DNA of 64,000 nucleotides from Phyllobacterium brassicacearum (GCF_003010955.1 NZ_PGGO01000015.1:87924-151923), one strand, 5' to 3'. Positions 1 to 8,947 are shown, counted from the first letter of the stretch. The notes: generated from the letters alone by a model not told the origin. Made by a program: numbers and translations.

Positions 1-270
1 TCCGGATATTTTGGTGGCAAGCACAAACTGGTCACGCTTGCCAGTCTTCTTGAACCATGTGCCGATATAGGTCTCGGTCTTGCCATAGGTCTCGGGGCTT
101 GACGGAATCGCATAGACTTCCGCCGTATCCATGAAATTGACGCCTGCATCGAGCGCATAGTCTATCTGCCGATGCGCATCCTCTTCCGTGTTCTGCACGC
201 CCCAGGTCATCGTGCCGAGGCAAATTTCCGTAACGTCGATATCCGTTCGGCCAAGCTTTTTCAGTTTCAC
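1..270 (-). CDS. Aldo/keto reductase, N-terminal part (runs off the window)
   Basis: This is the first 90 codons of an NAD(P)H-dependent aldo/keto reductase of the Tas/YajO type. The start of the TIM barrel is readable: KKLGRTDIDVTEICLGTMTWG, then the DAGVNFMDTAEVY stretch that carries the catalytic Asp and Tyr of the family, then KRDQFVLATKISG. The best start is GTG at 268-270, preceded by GGAAAA and placed exactly where family members begin. The C-terminal two thirds lie beyond base 1, so substrate and cofactor preference cannot be judged. No partner gene is obvious. Confidence is high for the family and low for the physiological role. Confidence 0.85.
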   Translation of the reverse strand, partial: MKLKKLGRTDIDVTEICLGTMTWGVQNTEEDAHRQIDYALDAGVNFMDTAEVYAIPSSPETYGKTETYIGTWFKKTGKRDQFVLATKISG

Positions 271-301
271 GGGCTTTTCCTGTTTTTGATCTTGGGTTTG
301 A

Positions 302-826
302 TCAGTCGACTTGGAGGCCAAGCCTCTGCTTTAGCTTTCTGACGCGCTGGCCGTAATGATGGGAGACAGGAACGGCGGCAGCGGCCACGCCTACCATATC
401 AATCAATTCGCACTTTTCCAGTTCACTAAGCTGCTGACGCAAAAACGGTGAGATTTTTTCGATCACGATCGCGGTATCACCAACCTGGCTGAAAGCCCAC
501 TTTGCGTAGATCATCGCCTCATCCGCCTTTTTCGGACTGCTGATATCAAGGATCACGCTCCTCACGACATCGAAATGGCCATCCGTAATCAGCACATCCT
601 CGGCGAGGATCGCTAAGATCAATGTCGCGGCAGCAAGCACCGGATCCTCGATCGCGGTCAGCGGCGAATGCTCCGCCTGCAGTCGGATTCTCCTGCGTCG
701 GAAATATCCTCGCATGCGCCCGGCACCGTCGATGACATCACCCGCCGCCTCGCCCAATACCTTCAACCTGTACTACCAGAAGAGCCCTCCGCCGAGGAGC
801 CCGAGAACTGCCAGAACAATATGCAT
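302..826 (-). pseudogene. TerB-like small membrane-anchored protein interrupted by an amber codon
   Basis: From ATG 824-826, which has a good GAGGG ribosome-binding site, the reading frame gives MHIVLAVLGLLGGGLFW, then TAG at 773-775, then YRLKVLGEAAGDVIDGAGR in the same frame and on to the stop at 302. The whole frame is 175 codons. Related rhizobial proteins, as I remember them, begin with one N-terminal helix ending FWWYR, so the TAG sits where the second Trp (TGG) belongs. The downstream part, with SPLTAIEDPVLAAATL and a C-terminal KLKQRLGL, resembles a TerB-like alpha-helical domain. It could still be translated from TTG 764-766 as a 154-residue protein without its membrane anchor, but that start has no convincing ribosome-binding site. 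The family assignment is tentative; the in-frame stop is read directly from the sequence. Confidence 0.65.
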
Positions 827-1009
827 GATTAAAATCCCTCAATGAAAAAGGCCATTCTTACGAGAGGGAGATGGGACCGTAAATTAGGCGATGGAATAAT
901 GCGGTGCCATGGATATGATACGGAACCATGCTAGCACGGAACCGTTATTGCCAAGCCCGATCACGGCGCACCAAACGTCTTGCAACCAACTTCAACGAGG
1001 GAGATAGAA

Positions 1010-1447
1010 ATGGACAGACAAGCAACGGCAATCTGGAAAGGCGCTCTTACCGACGGGTCCGGCACACTCGAGACGCAAAGCGGGGCGCTCAATGATCTTC
1101 CCTACAATTTTAAGGCACGCTTTCAGGACGAAAGCGGCACGTCCGGGACCAATCCGGAAGAGCTGCTTGCCGCAGCTCACGCCGGATGCTTCGCCATGCA
1201 GCTTTCGCACTTCCTCGCGGAGAACGGCACCCCGGCGGAGAATCTCGAGGCCAAGGCAAAGGTGACCGTCAATCCTGCAGCCGGCGGCGGCTTCGAGATT
1301 ACCAAAAGCGCATTGACACTGGTTGGCACTGTTCCGGGCATCGATGACGCGACGTTCCAGAAGCTCGCAGGACAGGCGAAAGCCAGCTGCCCGTTGTCGA
1401 AGGCACTCGGTGCGATTGAAGTGACATTGGATGCGAAATTGGGATGA
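1010..1447 (+). CDS. osmC: OsmC family peroxiredoxin
   Basis: A 145-residue thiol peroxidase of the OsmC branch, which reduces organic and inorganic hydroperoxides in the cytoplasm. Both redox cysteines are present: C60 in the helix LLAAAHAGCFAMQLSHF and C127 in ASCPLSKAL. The N-terminal ATAIWKGALTDGSGTLET is the usual OsmC strand pair. ATG 1010 follows GAGGGAGA; an upstream in-frame ATG at 980 is less likely because it adds residues unlike the family. It is monocistronic, closed by a strong hairpin 26 bases after the stop. A second, Ohr-type member of the superfamily lies at 59244-59666. Confidence 0.9.
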   Translation: MDRQATAIWKGALTDGSGTLETQSGALNDLPYNFKARFQDESGTSGTNPEELLAAAHAGCFAMQLSHFLAENGTPAENLEAKAKVTVNPAAGGGFEITKSALTLVGTVPGIDDATFQKLAGQAKASCPLSKALGAIEVTLDAKLG

Positions 1448-1472
1448 TTGAGCCGACCTGGTCTTGAAGCAG

Positions 1473-1503
1473 AACGGGCGCCATTGGCGCCCGTTTCATT
1501 TTA
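1473..1503 (+). terminator. Rho-independent terminator of osmC
   Basis: A ten-base perfect stem (1473-1482 with 1486-1495) around a three-base loop is followed by a T-rich tail. It lies directly after osmC and reads in the same direction. Confidence 0.8.
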
Positions 1504-1526
1504 TTCTGGCCACTCGACTATGTGCA

Positions 1527-1638
1527 TGGTTCGACAAGCTCACCATGAAGGAGGGCTGTTGATTGCATGGACCCTGGTTGGCAGTGCTCCACCAGTGTCA
1601 TGCGGTTCGACCCACTTCATGGTGAGCTTGTCGAACCA
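1527..1638. repeat. 23-base perfect inverted repeat pair (REP-like)
   Basis: Positions 1527-1549 and 1616-1638 are perfect reverse complements of each other, 23 bases each, separated by 66 bases. The core (GGTTCGACAAGCTCACCATG on the plus strand) looks like the extragenic palindromic repeats scattered in many alphaproteobacterial genomes. The pair fills the gap between the convergent osmC and sdhB genes, and the spacer holds no convincing gene. In RNA it would fold into a long stem with a large loop. Confidence 0.75.
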
Positions 1639-1664
1639 CGCGCAGCAGTACTGCATCCGTCAGA

Positions 1665-2444
1665 TCAAACCCGACGTTCCACCATCATCTTCTTGATCTC
1701 GGCGATTGCCTTAGCCGGGTTCAGACCCTTGGGGCAGGTCTGCGCACAATTCATGATCGTGTGGCAGCGATAGAGCCGGAACGGGTCTTCGAGGTTGTCG
1801 AGACGCTCGCCCGTCGCCTCGTCGCGGCTGTCGATGAGCCAGCGATAGGCCTGCAAGAGCACGGCCGGACCGAGATAGCGGTCGCCATTCCACCAATAGC
1901 TCGGGCAGGACGTCGAACAGCAGGCGCACAGAATGCACTCATAAAGGCCGTCGAGCTTGGCGCGGTCTTCGTGGCTCTGCAGCCACTCTTTAGCCGGCTC
2001 AGGCGAGACCGTCTTCAGCCACGGCTCGATCGAGCGGTGCTGCGCGTAGAAGTTGGAAAGATCGGGCACCAGATCCTTGACGACAGGCAGATGCGGCAAT
2101 GGGTAGATCTTCACCGGGCCCTTGATCTCATCCATGCCCTTGGTGCAGGCGAGTGTATTGGTGCCATCGATGTTCATGGCGCAGGAACCGCAAATGCCCT
2201 CGCGGCAGGAACGGCGCAGCGTCAAGGTCGGATCGATCTTGTTCTTGATCCACAACAGTCCATCAAGGACCATCGGCCCGCAATCGTCGAGATCGACATA
2301 ATAGGTGTCGATACGCGGATTCTCGCCATCATCCGGCGACCAGCGGTAAATCCGGTACTCGCGCAGATTGTTGGCGCCCTGCGGGCGGTCCCAGGTTTTG
2401 CCGGGCCGCATCTGCGAATTCTTGGGAAGGGCAAGTTCAACCAT
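1665..2444 (-). CDS. sdhB: Succinate dehydrogenase iron-sulfur subunit
   Basis: SdhB, 259 residues, carries the [2Fe-2S], [4Fe-4S] and [3Fe-4S] clusters that pass electrons from SdhA flavin to ubiquinone. The N-terminal ferredoxin domain shows [16 protein letters not shown]; the C-terminal domain shows [16 protein letters not shown] and [18 protein letters not shown]. Length is normal. It is the last gene of sdhC-sdhD-sdhA-sdhB, 18 bases after sdhA. The complex sits on the inner face of the cytoplasmic membrane and links the TCA cycle to respiration. Confidence 0.97.
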   Translation of the reverse strand: MVELALPKNSQMRPGKTWDRPQGANNLREYRIYRWSPDDGENPRIDTYYVDLDDCGPMVLDGLLWIKNKIDPTLTLRRSCREGICGSCAMNIDGTNTLACTKGMDEIKGPVKIYPLPHLPVVKDLVPDLSNFYAQHRSIEPWLKTVSPEPAKEWLQSHEDRAKLDGLYECILCACCSTSCPSYWWNGDRYLGPAVLLQAYRWLIDSRDEATGERLDNLEDPFRLYRCHTIMNCAQTCPKGLNPAKAIAEIKKMMVERRV

Positions 2445-2462
2445 GATATTCTGGTTCCTAAA

Positions 2463-4286
2463 TCAATACACACGCGCTTTCGGCGCGATCTTGGCGAGGC
2501 TGATGCCGCCATCCTCCTCCTTGACCAGCGGGTCAAGGTGGACAGGACGATAGCCGAGCGTGACCTTGCCGTCCGGAGCAAGCCAGGCAAGGCTGTGCTT
2601 GCGCCAGTTGACGTCATCGCGGCTCGGGAAATCCTCATGCGCATGGGCGCCGCGGCTTTCCTTGCGGGCTTCGGCAGCAACAACCGTAGTCAAAGCGTTG
2701 GCCATCAGGTTTTCCAGCTCCAGCGTCTCGACCAGATCGGAATTCCAGATCATCGAGCGGTCCGTAACCTTGATATCCGGCAGTTCGCTCCAGATCTTTT
2801 CCATGCGGTCCACGCCGGACTTCAGTGATTCCGATGTGCGGAAGACGGCGGCGTCTTCCTGCATGGTCCGCTGCATCTTTTCGCGCAAAGCTGCCGTCGG
2901 CGTGCCGCCATTGGCATGACGCAGGCGGTCGAAGCGATCCATGATCTTCGTCACCGAAGCCTCATTGATATCCGGCACCTTGGAGTTGCGATCGATGACC
3001 TGACCGGCGCGGATTGCCGCAGCACGGCCAAACACGACAAGGTCAATGAGCGAATTGGAGCCGAGGCGGTTGGCTCCATGCACCGAAGCACAGCCTGCTT
3101 CACCCACGGCCATCAGGCCGGGCTGGATGCGGTCGGGATCTTCCTTGGTCGGATTGAGCGCTTCACCCCAATAATTGGTCGGAATGCCGCCCATATTATA
3201 GTGAACCGTCGGCAGAACCGGGATGGGTTCCTTCGTCAGATCAACGCTAGCGAAAATCTTAGCCGATTCGGAAATACCCGGCAGGCGTTCATGCAGGACC
3301 GCTGGATCAAGGTGATCTAGGTGCAGGAAGATATGGTCCTTGTTCTTGCCAACGCCGCGGCCTTCGCGGATTTCCAGCGTCATGCAACGCGAAACCACAT
3401 CGCGCGATGCCAGATCCTTGGCGGAAGGCGCGTAACGCTCCATGAAGCGTTCGCCTTCGGAATTGACGAGGTAACCGCCCTCGCCGCGTGCGCCTTCGGT
3501 AATCAGGCAGCCGGCGCCATAGATGCCGGTCGGATGGAATTGCACGAATTCCATATCCTGCAGAGGCAGGCCGGCGCGGGCGACCATGCCGCCGCCATCA
3601 CCCGTACAGGTGTGAGCGGAGGTTGCAGAGAAATAGGAGCGTCCATAGCCGCCCGTCGCCATGACAACCATCTTGGCCGCAAAGCGATGGATCGTGCCAT
3701 CGTCGAGATTCCAGGCAACAACGCCCGTAATTGTGCCGTCTTCATCCTGGATGAGATCGAGCGCGAAATATTCGATGAAGAACTGCGCATTGTTGCGCAA
3801 GGACTGGCCATATAGCGTGTGCAGAATGGCATGGCCGGTGCGGTCCGCCGCGGCGCAGGTGCGCTGCACGGGGGGCCCATCGCCGTAGTTCATCATGTGG
3901 CCACCGAAAGGGCGCTGGTAGATCTTGCCCGCTTCCGTGCGCGAGAATGGCACGCCGTAATGTTCAAGCTCGTAGACGGCAGCCGGTGCTTCACGCGCAA
4001 GATATTCCATGGCGTCGGTATCGCCGAGCCAGTCGGAACCCTTGACGGTGTCATACATATGCCATTGCCAGGAGTCCGGGCCCATATTGCTGAGCGAGGC
4101 GGCAATGCCGCCCTGCGCCGCCACCGTGTGCGAACGGGTTGGGAATACCTTGGTGATGCAGGCCGTCTTCAGGCCCTGCTCGGCCATGCCGAGGGTTGCT
4201 CGCAGGCCAGCGCCGCCAGCGCCAACCACAACCACATCGAATTTGTGGTCGACGAATGTATAGGCCTTGGTATCTGTTGGTGCCAT
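2463..4286 (-). CDS. sdhA: Succinate dehydrogenase flavoprotein subunit
   Basis: SdhA, 607 residues, oxidises succinate to fumarate with covalently bound FAD. The dinucleotide fold [18 protein letters not shown] is near the N-terminus, followed by [11 protein letters not shown] with the FAD-attachment His. The active-site region [23 protein letters not shown] and the capping segment [18 protein letters not shown], here with GEAG before it, are intact. It starts eight bases after sdhD. No defect is visible. Confidence 0.97.
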   Translation of the reverse strand: MAPTDTKAYTFVDHKFDVVVVGAGGAGLRATLGMAEQGLKTACITKVFPTRSHTVAAQGGIAASLSNMGPDSWQWHMYDTVKGSDWLGDTDAMEYLAREAPAAVYELEHYGVPFSRTEAGKIYQRPFGGHMMNYGDGPPVQRTCAAADRTGHAILHTLYGQSLRNNAQFFIEYFALDLIQDEDGTITGVVAWNLDDGTIHRFAAKMVVMATGGYGRSYFSATSAHTCTGDGGGMVARAGLPLQDMEFVQFHPTGIYGAGCLITEGARGEGGYLVNSEGERFMERYAPSAKDLASRDVVSRCMTLEIREGRGVGKNKDHIFLHLDHLDPAVLHERLPGISESAKIFASVDLTKEPIPVLPTVHYNMGGIPTNYWGEALNPTKEDPDRIQPGLMAVGEAGCASVHGANRLGSNSLIDLVVFGRAAAIRAGQVIDRNSKVPDINEASVTKIMDRFDRLRHANGGTPTAALREKMQRTMQEDAAVFRTSESLKSGVDRMEKIWSELPDIKVTDRSMIWNSDLVETLELENLMANALTTVVAAEARKESRGAHAHEDFPSRDDVNWRKHSLAWLAPDGKVTLGYRPVHLDPLVKEEDGGISLAKIAPKARVY

Positions 4287-4294
4287 GATTAGGC

Positions 4295-4678
4295 TCAGCC
4301 TCCGAAGCTCAGCTTGAGAATTGCAAAGATGCAGGCAACGCCGACCGCCAGGGCGAAAAACGTATTGAGCATCAACAGCACGATCTTCATGCCTTCGCCG
4401 TGTACATAATCCTCAATGATGGCCTGCATGCCGAGGCGCATGTGATAGAGGCCGGAGATGACCACCATCAATAGGACCAGCGAAGTTAGCGGGTGAGATA
4501 GGGCCGCCCGCGTTTCGACATAGCCCGCGCCATGCAGGGACAGGATTAACCCGATGAAAAACAACATTAGCGGAACATTGGACACGGCCGTCAGCCGCTG
4601 ACGCCAGAAATGATCCGTACCCTCTTTCGCAGAACCCAATCCGCGAACCTTGCCAAGCGGCGTGCGCATATCGCCCAT
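4295..4678 (-). CDS. sdhD: Succinate dehydrogenase membrane anchor subunit
   Basis: A 127-residue membrane anchor with three hydrophobic helices. The haem/quinone region shows the typical [18 protein letters not shown], which includes the His ligand and the conserved D-Y pair. The N-terminal [22 protein letters not shown] is the usual alphaproteobacterial SdhD lead. It lies between sdhC (13 bases away) and sdhA and is translated with them. Confidence 0.93.
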   Translation of the reverse strand: MGDMRTPLGKVRGLGSAKEGTDHFWRQRLTAVSNVPLMLFFIGLILSLHGAGYVETRAALSHPLTSLVLLMVVISGLYHMRLGMQAIIEDYVHGEGMKIVLLMLNTFFALAVGVACIFAILKLSFGG

Positions 4679-4691
4679 CGTTCGGCCTCCT

Positions 4692-5090
4692 TTAAGCTAT
4701 TGTGAATGCGGCGATCCAGACCAGGATCGTCAGAATGACGGAAAGAACGAGCGAAGCCCACGCCATCTTCGTGGTGGTCTCTTTTTCAAGGCCACGCCCG
4801 GTATCCCAGATCAGGTGGCGTATACCGCCGATCATGTGATGGATGAGCGCCCATGTGTAACCGAGCAGGACGAGACGACCGATCCAGGAGCCGTAGATCG
4901 CATTGACGAAATTGAAATAGTCTTCATTCGTCGATGCAGCGATCAGCCACCAGGCAACCAGCAGCGTGCCGAAATAGAGGGCCCCACCGGTGATACGGTG
5001 AACGATCGACATGACCATGGTTGGAATTGGCTTGTAGATTTGCAAATGCGGCGACAGTGGCCGATTCGCATGCAGGTTTGTCTTGCTCAT
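4692..5090 (-). CDS. sdhC: Succinate dehydrogenase cytochrome b556 subunit
   Basis: SdhC is the first gene of the sdh operon, 132 residues with three membrane helices. The signature [12 protein letters not shown] and [14 protein letters not shown], with the haem-ligand region [18 protein letters not shown], is complete. I chose ATG 5088-5090 ([14 protein letters not shown]) because family members begin there and GGGGAC precedes it; a longer frame reaches 5156 but its 22 extra residues are not family-like. The region upstream carries an element shared with the mdh operon. Confidence 0.93.
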   Translation of the reverse strand: MSKTNLHANRPLSPHLQIYKPIPTMVMSIVHRITGGALYFGTLLVAWWLIAASTNEDYFNFVNAIYGSWIGRLVLLGYTWALIHHMIGGIRHLIWDTGRGLEKETTTKMAWASLVLSVILTILVWIAAFTIA

Positions 5091-5461
5091 AGCGTCCCCA
5101 AGAGTAGCGCCGCGCCTGAACTGGCGGGCAGGGCCGAAAAGGCTGGATAGAGGCAATTTAGAAGGGTTTTAATCCGGTTTTTGCACTGCGTCAAAGCCCC
5201 ATTCCGCACCCTCATGCGGCGAATTGGCACCAATAGCAAGTCAATAAGGTTTTTGCTTAAAATTCAATCGTTTAAAGCCCGTGAAACGACCTCGAAAGCG
5301 TAAATTTCTGACGCCATGTGGTGCAAAAAAATAATTGACTGAGTCCGTCCGTTGTGGGTCAAGATTGCTTGTTTCGGGCTCGTTCGAACAATGTTTGTAT
5401 GCGACAAGCCGGGTCGTTCGCAGAATGCCGCCCCATCGCGGCACTCTGCAACGAACTTCAG
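5091..5461. other. sdh upstream region, 371 bases without a gene
   Basis: The stretch lies between the sdhC start and the 3' end of a GNAT gene, so it should contain the sdh promoter and leader. It is AT-rich around 5240-5345 and contains the 14-base element at 5261-5274. I see no convincing sigma-70 box pair and no open frame with a ribosome-binding site. Confidence 0.6.
5261..5274 (-). promoter_or_regulatory. Shared TCA upstream element, sdh copy
   Basis: The plus-strand sequence AATTCAATCGTTTA lies 171 bases upstream of the sdhC start codon. The identical 14 bases, in the same orientation relative to the gene, occur 159 bases upstream of mdh (28069-28082). It is flanked here by TTAA on the left and AAAG on the right. 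The binding protein is unknown; it may be a promoter element or an operator. Confidence 0.4.
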
Positions 5462-5935
5462 TTATTGATTGCCGAAGCGAATAATGAAGCTGGTCCAGTC
5501 GGCTGGGGCGGCAACCTGTTCGTAAAGCTTGCGCCCGTCTTCCGGAACGCGCGGTGCGTTGAGCGAGAGTTTGGTCCAGCCGCGCTCCTCCGCCTTGTCG
5601 GCGAGCACGTCAATCAGGGCCTTGGCGATGCCTTTGCCGCGGTGGTCGTGATGGACATAGATGTGGTCGACCTGACCGGCGCGCATGCCGGAAACCGGCT
5701 CGGGCAGATCGTAGAAGATCACAAAGCCGACGAGATGCCCGTCCAGACGTGCACCGGCGATCTCGGCCGCGCGATCGCGCAGGAGATTTTCCGCATAGTA
5801 ATCATCAGGCCTGCGCGGGGCGCCCCGTTTCAACGCCTGGGCGTAACTGGCAAGCAGCGGAGCGAACTCATGGGCATCGCTCAGATGCAATAGGGAAATG
5901 TCGATGGCGTGTTCATCTGCAGTCTTTTTGCTCAT
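5462..5935 (-). CDS. GNAT family N-acetyltransferase
   Basis: A 157-residue acetyl-CoA-dependent acetyltransferase. The acetyl-CoA loop is visible in IYVHHDHRGKGIAKALIDVLADKAEERGW, preceded by strand VGFVIFYDLPEP and followed by LSLNAPRVPEDGRKLYEQV. ATG 5933-5935 was chosen because it follows GGGACGGAAG and the longer frame to 6118 has no family-like residues. The substrate cannot be deduced. It stands alone, downstream of the divergent small exported protein at 6110. Confidence 0.8.
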   Translation of the reverse strand: MSKKTADEHAIDISLLHLSDAHEFAPLLASYAQALKRGAPRRPDDYYAENLLRDRAAEIAGARLDGHLVGFVIFYDLPEPVSGMRAGQVDHIYVHHDHRGKGIAKALIDVLADKAEERGWTKLSLNAPRVPEDGRKLYEQVAAPADWTSFIIRFGNQ

Positions 5936-6109
5936 GATTGCTTCCGTCCCTTCATGCCTGCTCTCGTTCGCCTGAGGATTGGTTGATTGTGTCGCGCCCG
6001 TCAACCTGTGCCCGGTATGAAAATCGATTTGATTAGACTTTGGGCAGATGACAATTGTTAATAAAGGGTTAATCTCGGGTACAGGAAAATTCGACCATCC
6101 GAGGCGGCC

Positions 6110-6514
6110 ATGTTCCATACGAAAAATCTTACTTGCTCAGTACTGGCGTCACTGGCGCTCGCAATCAGTTCGCAGGTTGCGGCGGCAGACGAGTTCAATC
6201 CCAGCAACAGCTACGGCGACGAATATGGCAATGTGGTCCTGCATAAGGCGGGCGGCCCCAAGATCATCTTTATCGGCGCGGCCGCAGCGAAATCCGACAA
6301 GCTGGGCAGGGACATCCGGCGGCAGGTGCCGGTCTACAAGCGCGCCAAAGGCCCGTCGGTGATCTCGCCAGTCAGCGATCCGCTCGTCGTTGGCGTCGTC
6401 CCGGCGCCCAACACCGGGGGCTGCAACAGCCCCTTTGTCATTCAAGGACGCGGCTACATGTATGGTCTCGACCGCAACGAAACGCCCGTCCTCGGTCATC
6501 CCGACTGCGACTAG
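6110..6514 (+). CDS. Small exported protein of unknown function
   Basis: A 134-residue protein with a clear Sec signal peptide: a short charged start, hydrophobic CSVLASLALAISSQVAA and a likely cut after AAA. The mature part is rich in Gly and Pro, with KAGGPKIIFIGAAAAKSDKLGRDIRR and a C-terminal half holding two cysteines (GGCNSPFVIQGRGYMYG and the last residues PDCD) that might form a disulfide. GAGGCGG precedes ATG 6110. I do not recognise a named domain. The next gene, queC, starts 77 bases later on the same strand; there is no sign that the two are functionally linked. Confidence 0.75.
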   Translation: MFHTKNLTCSVLASLALAISSQVAAADEFNPSNSYGDEYGNVVLHKAGGPKIIFIGAAAAKSDKLGRDIRRQVPVYKRAKGPSVISPVSDPLVVGVVPAPNTGGCNSPFVIQGRGYMYGLDRNETPVLGHPDCD

Positions 6515-6591
6515 GAGCGGCTTGCGCCAAGATTTGATTTGCCTCCGTTAGCTGCGCCCTGTATTGGGGCCGCTTTCCACGAGGTAGTAAC

Positions 6592-7302
6592 ATGGCTCGC
6601 AACTCCGACGGCGCACTCGTCCTTTTTTCCGGCGGGCAGGATTCTGCCACGTGCCTCGCCTGGGCGCTGGCAAACTTCGATCGCGTCGAGACCGTTGGTT
6701 TCGATTACGGCCAGCGCCACCGGATCGAGCTCGAGGTGCGCCACCAGTTTCGTGAGGCGATCACAGCCACCTTTCCGCAATGGGCGGCACGGCTGGGCGA
6801 CGATCATATGCTCGATGCGGGCATTGTCGGCCAACTCGGCGCATCGGCAATGACCAACGACATAGCCATCGAGATGGCTGACAACGGCCTGCCCAATACC
6901 TTTGTGCCCGGCCGCAATCTCCTGTTTTTCACGCTTGCGGGCGCACTGGCCTACCGCCGCGGTTTGCGGGTCATCGTCGGCGGCATGTGCGAGACCGATT
7001 ATTCCGGCTATCCCGACTGCCGCGACGATACGCTGAAAGCGCAGCAGGTGGCGCTGTCGCTCGGCCTCGACCGCCGCGTTACCATCGAGACTCCGTTGAT
7101 GTGGCTCGACAAGGCCGAGACCTTTGCGCTGGCGCAGGATCTAGGCGGCGAAGCACTGCTCAACCTGATCGTCGAAAATACCCATACCTGCTATCTCGGC
7201 GACCGCTCCAACCGGCACGCATGGGGCTATGGCTGCGGCACCTGCCCGGCCTGCGAATTGCGATCGGCGGGATGGCAGAAGTTCAAGGCGGAGGCCGCAT
7301 GA
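6592..7302 (+). CDS. queC: 7-cyano-7-deazaguanine synthase
   Basis: QueC, 236 residues, converts 7-carboxy-7-deazaguanine to preQ0 using ATP and ammonia. The ATP-pyrophosphatase loop [16 protein letters not shown] is at residues 12-27, and the C-terminal zinc site [10 protein letters not shown] closes the protein. It is the first gene of a tight queC-queE-queD-queF operon. Its stop overlaps the queE start by four bases (ATGA). I looked for a preQ1 riboswitch in the 77 bases upstream and could not support one. Confidence 0.96.
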   Translation: MARNSDGALVLFSGGQDSATCLAWALANFDRVETVGFDYGQRHRIELEVRHQFREAITATFPQWAARLGDDHMLDAGIVGQLGASAMTNDIAIEMADNGLPNTFVPGRNLLFFTLAGALAYRRGLRVIVGGMCETDYSGYPDCRDDTLKAQQVALSLGLDRRVTIETPLMWLDKAETFALAQDLGGEALLNLIVENTHTCYLGDRSNRHAWGYGCGTCPACELRSAGWQKFKAEAA

Positions 7303-7958
7303 CCTACGCCGTCAAGGAAATCTACCTGACCCTGCAGGGTGAGGGCAATCATACCGGACGAGCCGCCGTGTTCATGCGCTTTGCCGGCTGCAATCTTTGG
7401 TCCGGACTCGAGCGCGATCGCGAGGAAGCGGTGTGCCAATTCTGCGATACGGATTTTGTTGGCCTGAATGGACCGGGCGGCGGCAAGTTCAAGACCGCTG
7501 ATGCGCTGGCTGATGCGGTTGCGGCGCATTGGCCCGACGCGCATAATTCAGGCGGGAAGCCCTATGTCATCTGCACGGGCGGCGAACCGCTGCTGCAACT
7601 CGACTTGGCCCTGATCGACGCCTTCCACGTGCGCGGCTTCGAAGTGGGGGTCGAGACCAATGGTACCATCGCCGCGCCAGCCGGTCTCGACTGGATCTGC
7701 GTCTCACCCAAGGCAGCCGCACCACTGGTTCAGACCAGCGGCAACGAGCTCAAGCTCGTGTTTCCGCAGAAGGAAGCGGAGACGCATCCATCACGCTTCG
7801 AGCAGCTTTCCTTCGAGCATTTCTATTTGCAACCACTTGACGTTATCGGCGATCCGGCGCAAACCGCATCGCATGTGGCATCTGCAGCGGCCTATTGCCT
7901 CGCCCACCCGCTTTGGCGGCTGAGCACGCAGACACATAAACTGATCGGCTTGCCCTGA
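7299..7958 (+). CDS. queE: 7-carboxy-7-deazaguanine synthase (radical SAM)
   Basis: QueE, 219 residues, rearranges 6-carboxytetrahydropterin to 7-carboxy-7-deazaguanine with S-adenosylmethionine and a [4Fe-4S] cluster. The cluster motif is not the usual CX3CX2C. It reads [19 protein letters not shown], that is CX14CX2C, the variant described for Burkholderia multivorans QueE. The substrate region [14 protein letters not shown] and VETNGTIA follow. ATG 7299-7301 overlaps the queC stop, which implies translational coupling; longer upstream frames overlap queC and are not real. Confidence 0.95.
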   Translation: MTYAVKEIYLTLQGEGNHTGRAAVFMRFAGCNLWSGLERDREEAVCQFCDTDFVGLNGPGGGKFKTADALADAVAAHWPDAHNSGGKPYVICTGGEPLLQLDLALIDAFHVRGFEVGVETNGTIAAPAGLDWICVSPKAAAPLVQTSGNELKLVFPQKEAETHPSRFEQLSFEHFYLQPLDVIGDPAQTASHVASAAAYCLAHPLWRLSTQTHKLIGLP

Positions 7959-8066
7959 GGGCAAGCTCTTTGTTTACCGCAGTTCCGATTGCCAAAACCG
8001 TTACACAGTTTTGCTGGAATTGCTTTAGCGGGCGCCTGTATTGCGCCAGAGCTGACGGAGCATCAA

Positions 8067-8453
8067 TTGAGAATCTTCAACGAATTCACGTTCGAAGCGG
8101 CACACCATTTGCCGCACATTTTTCCTGACGGGCATGTCAACACGCGCCTGCACGGCCACAGTTTTCGCGTTCGCGTAACACTGGAAGGTAAACCGGACGC
8201 GAGGACAGGCCTCATTTCCGATCTCGGGGTTGTCAAGGACGCCTTTGACAGTGCCCTCGAGCTCCTCGATCACCGGTACCTCAACGAGATCAGAGGGCTC
8301 GAAACACCGACGCTTGAGAACATTGCGATCTGGCTTTGGCGGCATTTCGCGGCGGTCCTGCCCGGTCTGGCGCAGGTTGGCGTGTACCGCGATACGTGCG
8401 GCGAGGGCTGCGAATATCAGGGTGAATACGAAAAAAGAGAGGTGACAGCATGA
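8067..8453 (+). CDS. queD: 6-carboxytetrahydropterin synthase, atypical active site
   Basis: A 128-residue QueD/PTPS-family protein that should make 6-carboxytetrahydropterin from dihydroneopterin triphosphate. Zinc-binding histidines are in place (EAAHHLPH and RLHGHSF), as are LLDHRYLN and the C-terminal [14 protein letters not shown]. In E. coli QueD the segment before the HGH motif is EGHKCGRLHGH with catalytic Cys27; here it is [12 protein letters not shown], so Asn25 replaces the cysteine. TTG 8067-8069 is the likely start: it follows GGAG and matches the family's N-terminus ([13 protein letters not shown]). The frame can be extended to ATG 7989, but that adds unrelated residues. The stop overlaps queF by four bases. 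Confidence 0.88.
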   Translation: MRIFNEFTFEAAHHLPHIFPDGHVNTRLHGHSFRVRVTLEGKPDARTGLISDLGVVKDAFDSALELLDHRYLNEIRGLETPTLENIAIWLWRHFAAVLPGLAQVGVYRDTCGEGCEYQGEYEKREVTA

Positions 8454-8911
8454 GCCATTATGCAGAACAGGCGACGATGCTCGGCAAGGATGTGAAGATC
8501 CCGCAACATCCTGACGAGGCAATGCTCGACGCCGTCCCCAACCCGCAGGCCGGAACGCTCTTTCTCGCGCGCTTCGCCTGCCCTGAGTTCACCTCACTGT
8601 GCCCGGTCACCGGCCAGCCGGACTTCGGTCACCTGGTGATTGACTATGCACCGGACCAGAGCCTTGTCGAATCCAAATCGCTGAAGTTGTTTCTTGGCAG
8701 CTTCCGCAATCATGGCGCTTTCCATGAAGATTGCACCGTCAACATCGGCAAGCGCATCGTCGAGGCGGTAAAACCCTTATGGCTGCGCATTGGCGGCTAC
8801 TGGTATCCGCGTGGCGGCATTCCGATCGATGTCTTCTGGCAGACCGGGCCGGTACCGGAAGGCCTGTGGCTCCCGGACCAGGGCGTTCCGCCCTATCGCG
8901 GGCGCGGGTGA
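8450..8911 (+). CDS. queF: NADPH-dependent preQ0 reductase
   Basis: QueF, 153 residues, the short (unimodular) type, reduces the nitrile of preQ0 to the amine of preQ1. The nucleophilic Cys is in [14 protein letters not shown] and the NADPH/substrate motif is [24 protein letters not shown] 8450 overlaps the queD stop. It ends the operon and is followed by a strong terminator, so this organism makes preQ1 from GTP in one transcript apart from the first enzyme (FolE), which is not here. Confidence 0.96.
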   Translation: MSHYAEQATMLGKDVKIPQHPDEAMLDAVPNPQAGTLFLARFACPEFTSLCPVTGQPDFGHLVIDYAPDQSLVESKSLKLFLGSFRNHGAFHEDCTVNIGKRIVEAVKPLWLRIGGYWYPRGGIPIDVFWQTGPVPEGLWLPDQGVPPYRGRG

Positions 8912-8920
8912 AGCAAATGA

Positions 8921-8947
8921 AAACGGGGCTCCGGGGCCCCGTTTTTT
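8921..8947. terminator. Terminator between queF and leuC, probably bidirectional
   Basis: AAACGGGG (8921-8928) pairs with CCCCGTTT (8937-8944), with further pairing possible in the loop and a run of seven T on the plus strand; the minus strand also ends in four T. It serves queF and probably the convergent leuC. Confidence 0.8.

Noticed and set aside
1761..2828. Long plus-strand frame of 355 codons opposite sdhB and sdhA
   Set aside because: It is a shadow of the real genes: no ribosome-binding site, no family features, while SdhB and SdhA are complete.
6515..6591. preQ1 riboswitch upstream of queC
   Set aside because: The 77 bases contain no convincing P1 stem with C-rich loop followed by an A-rich tail, and do not match the preQ1 classes I know.
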